Positions 1 through 7,771 of a stretch of DNA of 64,000 bases are shown one piece after another. Below the pieces are notes generated by a model that saw nothing but the letters and a program-made list of their open reading frames with translations, was not told the DNA's origin and did not search any database. Each line of letters starts with the position of its first letter. The stretch's first letter is position 1. Origin of the DNA: Streptomyces sp. NRRL F-5123 (GTDB lineage Bacteria; Actinomycetota; Actinomycetes; Streptomycetales; Streptomycetaceae); assembly GCF_000721495.1 (NCBI RefSeq), contig NZ_JOHY01000006.1, positions 186,001-250,000 of the forward strand. Reading direction: 5' to 3'. The translations under genes and the position numbers were made by a program.

Positions 1-569
1 TGCGCCGCCAGCTCACCGCCCTGGGCGTGGAGTTGCGGCTCGGCGCCGCGCTCGCCGCGCAGCCGGCGACGCCCGCCGGGCAGGTAGGCGCGTTCGCCGT
101 GGCCACCACGGCGGGGGACACGATCGAGGCGGACATCTGGTTCCGCTGCCACGGGGTGCGGGTGAACGGCGGCTACCTCACCGGCAGCCTGGACGCCGGC
201 GCGTTGACCGAGCGCGGGCAGGTGCGGGTGACCGCGACCCTCCAGGTGCGCGGCCACGAGCGGCTGTACGCGCTCGGCGACCTCACCGACCTCGCCGAGG
301 CCAAGATGGCGGGCTACGCGATGAAGCACGCCGCGGTCGTGGCCGCCAACGTCGCCGCCCAGGTGCGCGGCGAGCGGCCCGCCGCGACGTACACGCCCTC
401 GCCGGTGCCCTCGGTGCTGCTGCCGCTCGGGCCGAACGGCGGTGTCGGCCAGGTGCCCGCCGAGGAGCCCGACAGCCCGCCCACGCTGCTGCCCGCCTCC
501 GCCGTCGCCGAGTACAAGGGCGCGGACCTCTTCACCGGCCGCTTCGCCGAGCTGTTCGGCACCGCCTGA
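1..569 (+). CDS. FAD-dependent NAD(P)/disulfide oxidoreductase, C-terminal part
   Basis: The reading frame is open from the first base, so the gene starts outside the window. About 188 C-terminal residues are visible. They fit the AIF/FSP1-like branch of type II NADH dehydrogenases: a strand pattern leading to a D-x-W-F-R-C-H-G segment, then 'LYALGDLTD' followed by a Lys-containing helix (AKMAGYAMKHA). In this family that Gly-Asp segment contacts the FAD and the helix packs on the flavin. The likely role is a soluble or peripheral NAD(P)H:quinone-type oxidoreductase; substrate cannot be told. The downstream MarR regulator is convergent, so the two may be unrelated. Family call is firm, exact function is not. 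Confidence 0.75.
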   Translation, partial: RRQLTALGVELRLGAALAAQPATPAGQVGAFAVATTAGDTIEADIWFRCHGVRVNGGYLTGSLDAGALTERGQVRVTATLQVRGHERLYALGDLTDLAEAKMAGYAMKHAAVVAANVAAQVRGERPAATYTPSPVPSVLLPLGPNGGVGQVPAEEPDSPPTLLPASAVAEYKGADLFTGRFAELFGTA

Positions 570-640
570 GTCCGTGCGGGTCGCAGAGCGGCCGGAGCCC
601 CGTCCCGTACCCCCGTCCCGTACCCCCGCCGCGGCTGCCG

Positions 641-1099
641 TCAGCGGCGCGGGGTGCGGGGCGGGGCCTCGTCGTGGTCCAGGAAGACCTCCGGTACCAG
701 GTTGTCCGTCACGACGCGGCCCAGCAGCGCGGCCATGGCCTCGCGGTCGGCCGGCGGCAGCCCCTGGGGGAGGAGTTCGACGCGCCGGCACGTCTCGGCG
801 TAGAAGGCGTCGACCAGCGTCGAGCCCTCGCCGGTGAGGGCGACGCGTACCGCTCGCCCGTCCTCCGGGTCGGGCTCGCGGCGCACCAGGCCGCGCTGGG
901 CGGTGCGGTCGACCAGCCCGGTCAGGCTCGACTTGGCGAGGCCCAGCGTCTCGCCCAGGTCAGCCATCCCGCGCGGCCGCGGCATCAGCACGCACATCAG
1001 CTGGCCCTGCTGGCTGGTGATGCCGTATTCGCGGGCCGTCTCGGCGTAGACGGCGTTGACGAGGAAGGCGGCGCGCACCAGCGCGGTCGCGATGCTCAT
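641..1099 (-). CDS. MarR-family transcriptional regulator
   Basis: Predicted 152-residue winged helix-turn-helix dimer of the MarR family. The sequence shows 'YGITSQQGQLMCVL', then a recognition helix region 'GMADLGETLGLAKSSLTGLVDR' (positions about 47-68) and the wing 'LVRREPDPEDGRAVRVALT', all typical. I chose the ATG at 1097-1099 because GAGGGCGAGC lies 4-8 nt before it. The upstream ATG at 1121-1123 (8 residues longer) has no ribosome site. Such proteins usually repress a neighbouring oxidoreductase or efflux gene and respond to phenolics or oxidants. It converges with the flavoprotein gene at 1-569, so a regulatory link is only a guess. Confidence 0.85.
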   Translation of the reverse strand: MSIATALVRAAFLVNAVYAETAREYGITSQQGQLMCVLMPRPRGMADLGETLGLAKSSLTGLVDRTAQRGLVRREPDPEDGRAVRVALTGEGSTLVDAFYAETCRRVELLPQGLPPADREAMAALLGRVVTDNLVPEVFLDHDEAPPRTPRR

Positions 1100-1290
1100 G
1101 CGCTCGCCCTCGTCCTTGCCCATGGCGTTCAGGGTACTGGGGCCGCGGCTGCGGCGGCGGGGCGTTGTCAGACCCTCCGCCTACTGTTGTCGCAGACGAC
1201 GGGGGGTCCGGACGGGCGGCGTGCGTACGCGTGCGCCTGCCCGTTCTTCGCCGCGGCCGGCGGGCCCCGCCCCGGGAGGGGGACGGCGGG

Positions 1291-1320
1291 TCCCGCCGGA
1301 CCGCACGCGGTCCGGCGGGA
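1291..1320 (-). terminator. Strong hairpin after the penicillin-binding protein gene
   Basis: A perfect 13-bp inverted repeat (1291-1303 with 1308-1320) encloses a 4-nt loop. It starts 23 nt beyond the PBP stop codon. There is no T-tract, which is usual for GC-rich actinomycete terminators. The rest of 1100-1342 shows only GC-rich spacer. Confidence 0.75.
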
Positions 1321-1342
1321 GGGCCGGAGGTGCCGGGAGCCG

Positions 1343-3004
1343 TCAGGCAGCGGCCTTGAGCACGGCCGCGACGATCGGTCCGGCCGAGGCGTTGCCGTGG
1401 CCGCCGCCCACGACCACGCCCGCGGCGGCGACATGGCCGGCGTAGGCGGTGAACCAGCCGTCGGCCTGGCCCTGGTTCTCCTCCGCGGAGCCGGTCTTGG
1501 CGCCGTACGGACGGGCGACACCGTTGAGGAGCCCGGCCGCGGTGCCGTGGTCGGCGGTCTGCTTCATCATCTGCTTCAGCCCCTGCTGCACGTAGCCGGG
1601 CAGCCGGGTGGTGGGGATGGTGGTGCGGTTCTCGATCAGGCTCTTGTCCTGGAGGATCGTCGGCTGCAGGAACTTCCCGTTGACCACGGTGGCGGAGACC
1701 GACGCCATGTTCAGGGTGTTCATCAGCACCTGCCCCTGGCCGATCATCTCCGAGGTGAACTCGTCACCCGTGCCGCCCGGGATGCTGCCGTCCTCGGTGC
1801 CGGTGCCGACGTACCACGGCTCTGCTTTGCCGCCGATGCCGAAGTACTTCCTGCCGACGTCGGACAGGCCGTTCGGCTGCTCGAGGTTCGGGGAGAGCCG
1901 GATGAAGCCGGTGTTGCAGGACTGGGCGAAGTCCCAGGCCAGGTCGGCGTCGAGGTTGTCCCGGGTGACGTTGTGGTACTGCTTGCCGCCCACCACGTTG
2001 TAGCCGTCCACGCACCGGGCGGCCGAGCTCGGCCCGATGCCGTTCGGGTACGCCTTCGAGTGCGGGGCCAGCATCAGCGCCGTGGCCGACACGATCTTGA
2101 AGGTCGAGCCGGGGGCCTTGAGGGCCAGCGCGTAGTTCTCGCCGCCGGGCGGGTTGGTGGCCATCGCCAGGATCTCGCCGGTCCGGGTGTCGAGGGCGGT
2201 GACGCCCGCGTTGGTCGCGGAGGCGACCGCCTTGTCCGCCGCCGCCTGGAGCGTGGCGTCCAGCGTGGTCTTCAGCCGGGCGTTCTTGCCGGGCTTGACC
2301 ACCAGCAGCGTCTTGACGGTGTCCTGGTGGGCGTCGGCGATGTACGTCTCGATGCCCGGTGTGCCGCCCGTGCCCTTGTAGCGCTTGCGCAGGTCGGTGA
2401 AGACGTCGGTCAGACCCGGGTACTTGTCGACCGTCATGACCTTGTCGTTACGGTCGACCAGGTCCAGCTGAGGAGAGGTCGCCTGGCCGGTGACTATCGA
2501 TTGGTTTTCCTGGACCCCGGGCACCAGGACGCCGGGCGTCCACTTCACGACAGGCTCGCCGCTCAGGTTGCGGTCGACGGTCAGCTGGGAGCTGTAGTCC
2601 CATTCCTTCGGCGGCAGGCTCTCGTACGAGACGGTGGCCTTCACGGTGAAGGGCACGGTGGTCCCGTTGAGCGGCTGCGGAGTCGCGGTGACCTTGCTGA
2701 CCTTGGCATCCTTGGTCAGCGACGTCATCGCCGCCGTCGCCGTCCGCATCGAGTCGGTCAGCACTGCGGCCTTCTGCACGTCACCCGACGACCAGGCGGC
2801 GAGGAACGCAGCGGCCGTCTTGGTGATGTCCTCCGCCGCGACCGGCTTGGCCGTGTCCGCGATAGTGCGGTCCTTGCTCCCGCCGCCCCCGCCGTCGTCG
2901 TTCAGGCCGCTGTAGATGTTGTACGCGCCGTATCCCGCGACGCTCAGCATGACGACCAGGACCGTTCCCACGATCCCGATCTTCGCTCCAGGCGCCAGTG
3001 GCAT
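1343..3004 (-). CDS. Penicillin-binding protein (transpeptidase with MecA-N-type domain)
   Basis: Class B-like penicillin-binding protein of 553 residues, predicted to cross-link peptidoglycan at the outer membrane face. A transmembrane anchor lies at about residues 8-30. An NTF2-like MecA-N domain follows (about 60-170). The transpeptidase domain shows all three active-site motifs: S300-T-F-K303 (acylated serine), S362-C-N364 and K503-T-G505. I chose the ATG at 3002-3004, preceded by GGGGGA, over a GTG seven codons upstream. The gene follows pmt on the same strand after 238 nt. An orthologous pair of such PBPs sits at this place in Streptomyces and tends to be linked to growth or sporulation walls (family knowledge). 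Specific role not known from sequence. Confidence 0.92.
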   Translation of the reverse strand: MPLAPGAKIGIVGTVLVVMLSVAGYGAYNIYSGLNDDGGGGGSKDRTIADTAKPVAAEDITKTAAAFLAAWSSGDVQKAAVLTDSMRTATAAMTSLTKDAKVSKVTATPQPLNGTTVPFTVKATVSYESLPPKEWDYSSQLTVDRNLSGEPVVKWTPGVLVPGVQENQSIVTGQATSPQLDLVDRNDKVMTVDKYPGLTDVFTDLRKRYKGTGGTPGIETYIADAHQDTVKTLLVVKPGKNARLKTTLDATLQAAADKAVASATNAGVTALDTRTGEILAMATNPPGGENYALALKAPGSTFKIVSATALMLAPHSKAYPNGIGPSSAARCVDGYNVVGGKQYHNVTRDNLDADLAWDFAQSCNTGFIRLSPNLEQPNGLSDVGRKYFGIGGKAEPWYVGTGTEDGSIPGGTGDEFTSEMIGQGQVLMNTLNMASVSATVVNGKFLQPTILQDKSLIENRTTIPTTRLPGYVQQGLKQMMKQTADHGTAAGLLNGVARPYGAKTGSAEENQGQADGWFTAYAGHVAAAGVVVGGGHGNASAGPIVAAVLKAAA

Positions 3005-3242
3005 CCCGAGTCCCCCTGTCCCCACCCCTGAACGCGTTCAAATGATCGCGTTCTCAGCGCACTTTACGGGACGGGTGTGACGGGACAGGTCTCGAATGCG
3101 ACACGGCTTCGTCCCCGATCTGTTCCGGCGGGCGTACTGCCGGAACCGTGCGCGGCCGTCTCCGCGGCCGTCCCCGCAGCCGTCTTCGCGGGCCGTACGA
3201 CCGTCGGGTCGTCCGCGGGGCCACACCCGGGTCCTCCGCCGG
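3005..3242 (-). promoter_or_regulatory. PBP upstream region with small palindrome and 12-bp repeats
   Basis: Spacer between pmt and the PBP gene. It contains a 10-bp palindrome GAACGCGTTC (3030-3039), with a half-site CGCGTTC repeated 14 nt further upstream of the PBP gene. Three imperfect 12-bp units of the form GCCGTCTCCGCG run from 3155 to 3190. I see no clear terminator for pmt and no convincing -35/-10 pair. Confidence 0.35.
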
Positions 3243-4964
3243 TCACACCCAGGAGTCGAACCACATCCTGGCCTGCCAGCCCGAATACGGGATCGTCATA
3301 CCTGTGTAGATCGGGAAGAAGTAGATGAAGTTCCAGATGATGAGCAGCACCAGCGTGCCCGCGCCGACCGCGCCCCACATCCGGCGGCCCTCCGACGAGC
3401 CGGGCGGGCCGAGGAAGGCGCCCACCATCATCGCGACCGCCAGGCACAGGTACGGCACGAAGGAGACCGCGTAGAAGTAGAAGATCGTACGGTCCTGGTA
3501 GTGCAGCCACGGCAGCAGGCCCGCGCCCGCCGCGCACAGGATCGCGCCCGCCCGCCAGTCGCGGCGCATCACCCAGCGGTAGAGCAGGTAGAGCAGCGCG
3601 AAGCACGCCGACCACCACAGCAGCGGGGTGCCCAGCGCCAGAATCTCCTTCGAGCAGCCGCCCGTCGCGTGGCAGCCCTGCTCGCCGTACTTCGGCGACT
3701 CGAAGTAGTACGACACCGGCCGCCCCAGCACCAGCCAGCTCCACGGGTTGGACTGGTACGGGTGCGGCGTGTGCAGCGTGACGTTGAACTGGTAGACCTC
3801 GTACTCGTAGTGCCACAGGCTGCGCAGCGGCGCCGGGATCCACGACCACGTACCGCCGCGGTGGTCGGCCCAGTGCCGGTTGTAGGCGTTGTCGGACATG
3901 AACCAGCCGGTCCAGGTCGCCACGTACGTCAGCACCGCGACCGGGAACATCGTCAGCACCGACCAGCCGAAGTCCTTGCGCAGCACCGCCAGCCACGGGT
4001 TGCGGGCGCCCGCCAGGCGGCGCGAGCCGATGTCCCACGCGAGGGTGAGCAGCGCGAAGAAGGCCAGGAAGTACAGGCCGTTCCACTTGCTCGCCGCCGC
4101 CAGGCCCAGGCACACCGCCGCGGCGATACGCCACGGCCGCCAGCCCATGCCCTTGCGCCCGCCGACCTGTCGGTCCGGGCCCGCCCAGCCCTCCTCGTCG
4201 ACCGGCAGCGCGCGTGCCAGCCGGGCCCGCGACCAGTCGCGGTCGACCAGAAGGCAGCCGAAGGCCGCGAGCGCGAAGAACATGATCACCAGGTCGAGCA
4301 GTGCGATCCGGCTCATCACGAACTGCAGCCCGTCCACCGCCATCAGCAGCCCGGCCAGGCAGCCCAGCGCGGTGGAGCGGAAGAGGCGGCGCCCGATGCG
4401 GCACAGCATCAGCACCGACAGGGTGCCGAGCAGCGCCATCATGAAGCGCCAGCCGAAGGGGTTCATGCCGAACATCCACTCGCCGAGCGCGATCACCCAC
4501 TTGCCGGCCGGCGGGTGGACGACGTAGCCGGGCGAGTCGCTCAGCGGGATCGTCTGCGGATGGCCCAGGATGTCGGGGTTGGCGATCTTGGCGTCCGGCC
4601 AGGTGCCCTCGTAGCCGAGCTTGAGCAGCGACCAGGAGTCCTTGGCGTAGTACGTCTCGTCGAAGACGACCTCGCGCGGGGTGCCCAGATGCCAGAACCG
4701 CAGGCCGCCCGCGAGCACCGCCACCAGGATCGGCCCGAGCCAGCCGTTGGCCCTGGCCACCAGCCGGGCCCGCGCCGGGCCCAGGCCCAGCGACTGCCAG
4801 AACCGCGTCCCCGGCTCCGGGAAGGGCGGCACCAGGCGCTCCCTGGTGTCAGTACGCGGCCGCTCCGCATACCCGAACCTGCGCAGCCGCTGGGCCCAGG
4901 GGCTCGGCTGCGCCTCGGCCGGAACATCCTCGGCGGCCCGGTCCTGCGTCGCGGTCTCACTCAT
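3243..4964 (-). CDS. pmt: Dolichyl-phosphate-mannose-type protein O-mannosyltransferase
   Basis: GT39-family integral membrane glycosyltransferase of 573 residues. It transfers mannose from polyprenyl-phosphate-mannose to Ser/Thr of exported proteins. The catalytic Asp-Glu pair is visible in 'VFDETYYAKD' in the first extracytoplasmic loop, after the first membrane helix (about residue 90), followed by 'PDILGHPQTIPL' and 'HPPAGKWVIALGEWMFG', all family hallmarks. Around ten hydrophobic segments follow, ending with a Trp-rich C-terminus. The ATG at 4962-4964 gives the usual start; the region before it is divergent from rsmI, the common actinobacterial arrangement. In Streptomyces, Pmt supports cell-wall integrity and phage receptor glycosylation (known for the family). 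Confidence 0.95.
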   Translation of the reverse strand: MSETATQDRAAEDVPAEAQPSPWAQRLRRFGYAERPRTDTRERLVPPFPEPGTRFWQSLGLGPARARLVARANGWLGPILVAVLAGGLRFWHLGTPREVVFDETYYAKDSWSLLKLGYEGTWPDAKIANPDILGHPQTIPLSDSPGYVVHPPAGKWVIALGEWMFGMNPFGWRFMMALLGTLSVLMLCRIGRRLFRSTALGCLAGLLMAVDGLQFVMSRIALLDLVIMFFALAAFGCLLVDRDWSRARLARALPVDEEGWAGPDRQVGGRKGMGWRPWRIAAAVCLGLAAASKWNGLYFLAFFALLTLAWDIGSRRLAGARNPWLAVLRKDFGWSVLTMFPVAVLTYVATWTGWFMSDNAYNRHWADHRGGTWSWIPAPLRSLWHYEYEVYQFNVTLHTPHPYQSNPWSWLVLGRPVSYYFESPKYGEQGCHATGGCSKEILALGTPLLWWSACFALLYLLYRWVMRRDWRAGAILCAAGAGLLPWLHYQDRTIFYFYAVSFVPYLCLAVAMMVGAFLGPPGSSEGRRMWGAVGAGTLVLLIIWNFIYFFPIYTGMTIPYSGWQARMWFDSWV

Positions 4965-5049
4965 CACCGGCCCATCGTAGGGAAAGCCTCTGAAAATGTG
5001 ATGAGGGTCGGCGCCGGGCGCCCCTGTTTGTCCGTAAACCCGCTCCGTC

Positions 5050-5120
5050 CGCGCGGCGGGACGGGCGCGGGACGGGCGCGGGACGAGGCGCGGGACGGGC
5101 GGCAGGGCGCCGCGGGACGC
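5050..5120. repeat. Short GC-rich tandem repeat between pmt and rsmI
   Basis: Four to five imperfect copies of an approximately 10-11-bp unit, GCGCGGGACGG, in the 225-nt divergent spacer between pmt and rsmI. The unit is low-complexity, so slippage is the simplest origin. Its position in a divergent promoter region could affect spacing of promoter elements. Confidence 0.5.
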
Positions 5121-5189
5121 GCGGTGCCGGCGGGCGGTGCGGCCGCCGGACGCGCCGGGGGCAGGCGCGGGCGGTGCGAGACTGGGACG

Positions 5190-6053
5190 GTGACCACGCA
5201 AGCCGCAGGCGTCCTCGTACTTGCCGGAACTCCCATCGGCGACCCCGCCGACGCGCCGCCCCGGCTCGGCACGGAACTCGCCGGGGCCGACGTGATCGCC
5301 GCCGAGGACACCCGGCGGCTGCGCCGGCTCACCGCCGCGCTCGGGATCGAGCCCGCCGGGCGGGTCGTCTCCTACTTCGAGGGCAACGAGGCCGGGCGCA
5401 CCCCGGAGCTGGTGGAGGCGCTGGCCGGCGGGGCGCGGGTGGTGCTCGTCACGGACGCGGGGATGCCGTCCGTCTCCGACCCCGGCTACCGGCTGGTCGC
5501 CGCGTGCGTCGAGCGCGGCATCACCGTCACCGCCGTGCCGGGGCCGTCCGCCGTCCTCACCGCGCTCGCCGTCTCCGGGCTGCCCGTCGACCGCTTCTGC
5601 TTCGAGGGCTTCCTGCCCCGCAAGGCCGGCGAGCGCCTCGCCCGGCTGCGCGAGGTGGCCGCGGACCGCCGCACGCTCGTCTACTTCGAGGCGACGCACC
5701 GGATCGACGACTCGCTCGCCGCGATGGCCGAGGTCTTCGGCGGGGAGCGGCGCGCGGCGGTGTGCCGCGAGCTCACCAAGACGTACGAGGAGGTGCGGCG
5801 CGGACCGCTCGCCGAGCTGGCCCGCTGGGCCGCGGAGGACGGGGTGCGCGGGGAGATCACGGTCGTGGTCGAGGGGGCGCCGGCCGCGGCTCCCGCGGAC
5901 CTCGGCCCGGAGGAGCTGGCGCGGCTCGTCGCCGCCCGGGAGGCCGCGGGGGAGGGCCGCAAGGCCGCTATCGCGGCGGTGGCCGCGCAGGTGGGGGTCC
6001 CGAAGCGGGACGTCTTCGACGCGGTGGTGGCCGCGAAGCACGCCGCTTCCTGA
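5190..6053 (+). CDS. rsmI: 16S rRNA (cytidine1402-2'-O)-methyltransferase
   Basis: SAM-dependent tetrapyrrole-methylase-fold enzyme of 287 residues. It 2'-O-methylates C1402 in the decoding centre of 16S rRNA. Diagnostic segments are 'LAGTPIGDPAD' near the N-terminus, 'AEDTRRLRRL', 'VTDAGMPSVSDPG' (SAM binding), 'PGPSAVLTALAVSGL' and 'FEGFLPRK'. The GTG at 5190 matches the family N-terminus; no clear Shine-Dalgarno lies before it, and a weak -10-like GAGACT ends 6 nt upstream, so the message may be leaderless. Divergent from pmt, as in other streptomycetes. Confidence 0.95.
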   Translation: MTTQAAGVLVLAGTPIGDPADAPPRLGTELAGADVIAAEDTRRLRRLTAALGIEPAGRVVSYFEGNEAGRTPELVEALAGGARVVLVTDAGMPSVSDPGYRLVAACVERGITVTAVPGPSAVLTALAVSGLPVDRFCFEGFLPRKAGERLARLREVAADRRTLVYFEATHRIDDSLAAMAEVFGGERRAAVCRELTKTYEEVRRGPLAELARWAAEDGVRGEITVVVEGAPAAAPADLGPEELARLVAAREAAGEGRKAAIAAVAAQVGVPKRDVFDAVVAAKHAAS

Positions 6054-6114
6054 GCGCTCCGCGCTCCCGCGCGAGGTGGGCGTTTCTTTGTGCCGTGCGG
6101 GGCGACCACCGCAG

Positions 6115-6132
6115 GCGCGGGGGAACTGCGCG
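6115..6132. repeat. Copy 1 of a recurring intergenic element (GCGCGGGGGAACTGCGCG)
   Basis: An 18-nt core with CGCG at both ends that could fold into a small hairpin. It recurs at 10965-10981 and 33437-33453, each time between genes and downstream of a coding region. From memory, almost identical sequence is scattered through many Streptomyces intergenic regions; its function is not established. Confidence 0.7.
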
Positions 6133-6197
6133 GGCAACCCTCCACCGGCTGGTGCGGAGCGATCCGGAGCCCCCCTGTCGGGCGGTGGCGGAGCGCC

Positions 6198-6263
6198 GTG
6201 CCGTCCGTGCGGTTCCCCCGCGTCCGTGGCGTGCCGTCCGTGCGGTTCCCCCGCGTCCGTGGC
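6198..6263. repeat. Perfect 33-bp tandem duplication
   Basis: Unit 6198-6230 is repeated without change at 6231-6263. It lies between rsmI and the zinc-ribbon gene. Perfect identity suggests a recent event or ongoing slippage. No function can be read from it. Confidence 0.85.
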
Positions 6264-6397
6264 GTACCCGGCGGCCCAGCCGCCGGCCCTCCCCGGCAAG
6301 GGGCCCGCTTGCTCCCCGGCGAGGGGCGAGGTTCGCTGGAAGGGGAGTCCTGATCCGGGCACTGCGCCCGGCGGGCGGCGGAGCGGAGGAGCGGGTG

Positions 6398-6739
6398 ATG
6401 AGCGGCACAGCCGGGAGCGGCGCGGAGCCGCGGGTGCGGGAGGCGTACTCCTTCGCGTGCCTGAACTGCGGGTACGGCTGGGAGCAGGCCTACGAGATCG
6501 AGCACGAGGTGGACGCCTTCGGGCGCGGCCGCGTGACGTACTTTGCGGACGGCGTGGCGGTGCCCTCGCCGCTCACCCGCCCCTCGTGCGGGAATTGCGG
6601 CGGGGAACGCGTACGGATCATGCGCTCGGGACGGGTCGCCGGCGTGGAGGCCGTCGAGCCGTGGCATCTGCCCCATGAGCACCGCCCGCACCACTGGTCC
6701 GCCCTGCACTTCCTGCACCGCCACCGCGAGACGGCCTGA
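6398..6739 (+). CDS. Small double-CxxC zinc-ribbon protein, unknown function
   Basis: A 113-residue soluble protein. Two Cys pairs, C21-x2-C24 ('ACLNCGYGW') and C64-x2-C67 ('PSCGNCGGE'), would bind one zinc in a ribbon fold. The C-terminus is rich in His and aromatic residues ('HLPHEHRPHHWSALHFLHRH'), which could add metal ligands. The ATG at 6398 has GGAGGA 8 nt upstream. It is followed by tatD after 48 nt in the same direction. I do not recognise a named family; a nucleic-acid or regulatory role is only a guess from the ribbon. Confidence 0.7.
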   Translation: MSGTAGSGAEPRVREAYSFACLNCGYGWEQAYEIEHEVDAFGRGRVTYFADGVAVPSPLTRPSCGNCGGERVRIMRSGRVAGVEAVEPWHLPHEHRPHHWSALHFLHRHRETA

Positions 6740-6774
6740 CGGCCCGCCCGGCTCCGGCTGTCAGTGGTCGTCCC

Positions 6775-6780
6775 TAGGAT
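6775..6780 (+). promoter_or_regulatory. Putative -10 element of tatD (leaderless start)
   Basis: TAGGAT ends 7 nt before the ATG of tatD, where no Shine-Dalgarno is present. This spacing puts the transcription start at the start codon. No good -35 hexamer is visible. Confidence 0.45.
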
Positions 6781-6787
6781 CGTCGGT

Positions 6788-7660
6788 ATGGCAGACAGGA
6801 GCAGCAGGGCCGGCAAGGACCGGGACCGCACACCCCCGCCGGCGCCCGCGCCGCTGCGGGTCGCGGTGGCCGATTCGCACACCCACCTCGACATGCAGTC
6901 CGGCACGGTCGCCGACGCGGTCGCGCAGGCCGCGGCGGTGGGCGTGGACACGCTCGTCCAGGTGGGCTGCGACCTGCCGGGGTCGCGCTGGGCGGCCGAG
7001 ACGGCGGCTGCCTGGGAGCGCATCTGGGCGTCGGTGGCGCTGCATCCGAACGAGGCGCCGCGGGTCGTGGGGCGGCCGGAGGGCGGCGGGCGGGCCGGGC
7101 TGGACGCGGAGATCGACGCGATCGACGCGCTGGCCGCGCTGCCGCAGGTCCTGGGGGTGGGCGAGACGGGCCTCGACTACTTCCGCACGGGTCCGGACGG
7201 CGTCGCCGACCAGCAGCACTCCTTCCGCCGGCACATCGAGATCGCCAAACGCCGCGGCAAGGCGCTGGTCATCCACGACCGGGACGCGCACGCCGACGTG
7301 CTGCGCATCCTGGCGGAGGAGGGTGCACCCGAGCGGGTGGTCTTCCACTGCTACTCCGGCGACGCGGAGATGGCGAAGGTGTGCGCCGAGCACGGCTACT
7401 ACATGTCCTTCGCCGGCACGGTCAGCTACAAGTCCGCGCAGAACCTGCGGGACGCGGCGGCCGTGGCGCCGCGCGAGCTGCTGCTGGTCGAGACCGACGC
7501 GCCCTTCCTGCCGCCGGTGCCGCACCGCGGGCAGCCCAACGCGCCCTACCTCATACCGCTGACGCTGCGCGCGATGGCCGCCGCCCGAGGCGACGACGAG
7601 GACGTGCTCGCGGCCGCGGTCGCCGCCAACACCGCGCGGGCGTTCGGCTACGACGGCTGA
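6788..7660 (+). CDS. tatD: TatD-family metal-dependent hydrolase (3'-5' DNase)
   Basis: TIM-barrel amidohydrolase-superfamily enzyme of 290 residues. Metal-binding motifs are all present: 'DSHTHLDM' (H-x-H), 'GVGETGLDYF' (Glu), 'VIHDRDAHAD' (His), 'VFHCYSGD' (His) and 'LVETDAPFLPP' (Asp). Members are exonucleases that act on DNA/RNA in repair and turnover. The N-terminal 30 residues are Pro/basic and not conserved. ATG chosen at 6788; the same order tatD-rpfB-ksgA-ispE is typical of actinobacteria. Confidence 0.93.
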   Translation: MADRSSRAGKDRDRTPPPAPAPLRVAVADSHTHLDMQSGTVADAVAQAAAVGVDTLVQVGCDLPGSRWAAETAAAWERIWASVALHPNEAPRVVGRPEGGGRAGLDAEIDAIDALAALPQVLGVGETGLDYFRTGPDGVADQQHSFRRHIEIAKRRGKALVIHDRDAHADVLRILAEEGAPERVVFHCYSGDAEMAKVCAEHGYYMSFAGTVSYKSAQNLRDAAAVAPRELLLVETDAPFLPPVPHRGQPNAPYLIPLTLRAMAAARGDDEDVLAAAVAANTARAFGYDG

Positions 7661-7771
7661 CACGGCGCCTGGTACGACGGCTGAGCCGACCGGGCGTACG
7701 CAACACGCGGCCCGCCCGGTATGCGGGTGAATGCGGTGTCATGTCGCTTTTAGGCTTTAAGGTCCGGCGTC

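Larger units (their letters stand above)
6054..6397 (+). other. 344-nt spacer with a common intergenic element and a 33-bp duplication
   Basis: No gene seen. It holds one copy of the GCGCGGGGGAACTGCGCG element (6115-6132), then a perfect 33-bp tandem duplication (6198-6263), then GC-rich sequence with weak dyads. The Shine-Dalgarno of the next gene, GGAGGA, lies at its end. Confidence 0.6.

Noticed and set aside
7661..7771. ydaO riboswitch before rpfB
   Set aside because: The 110-nt spacer has no recognisable ydaO core or long pairing; only an AT-rich TTTTAGGCTTTAAGG patch stands out.
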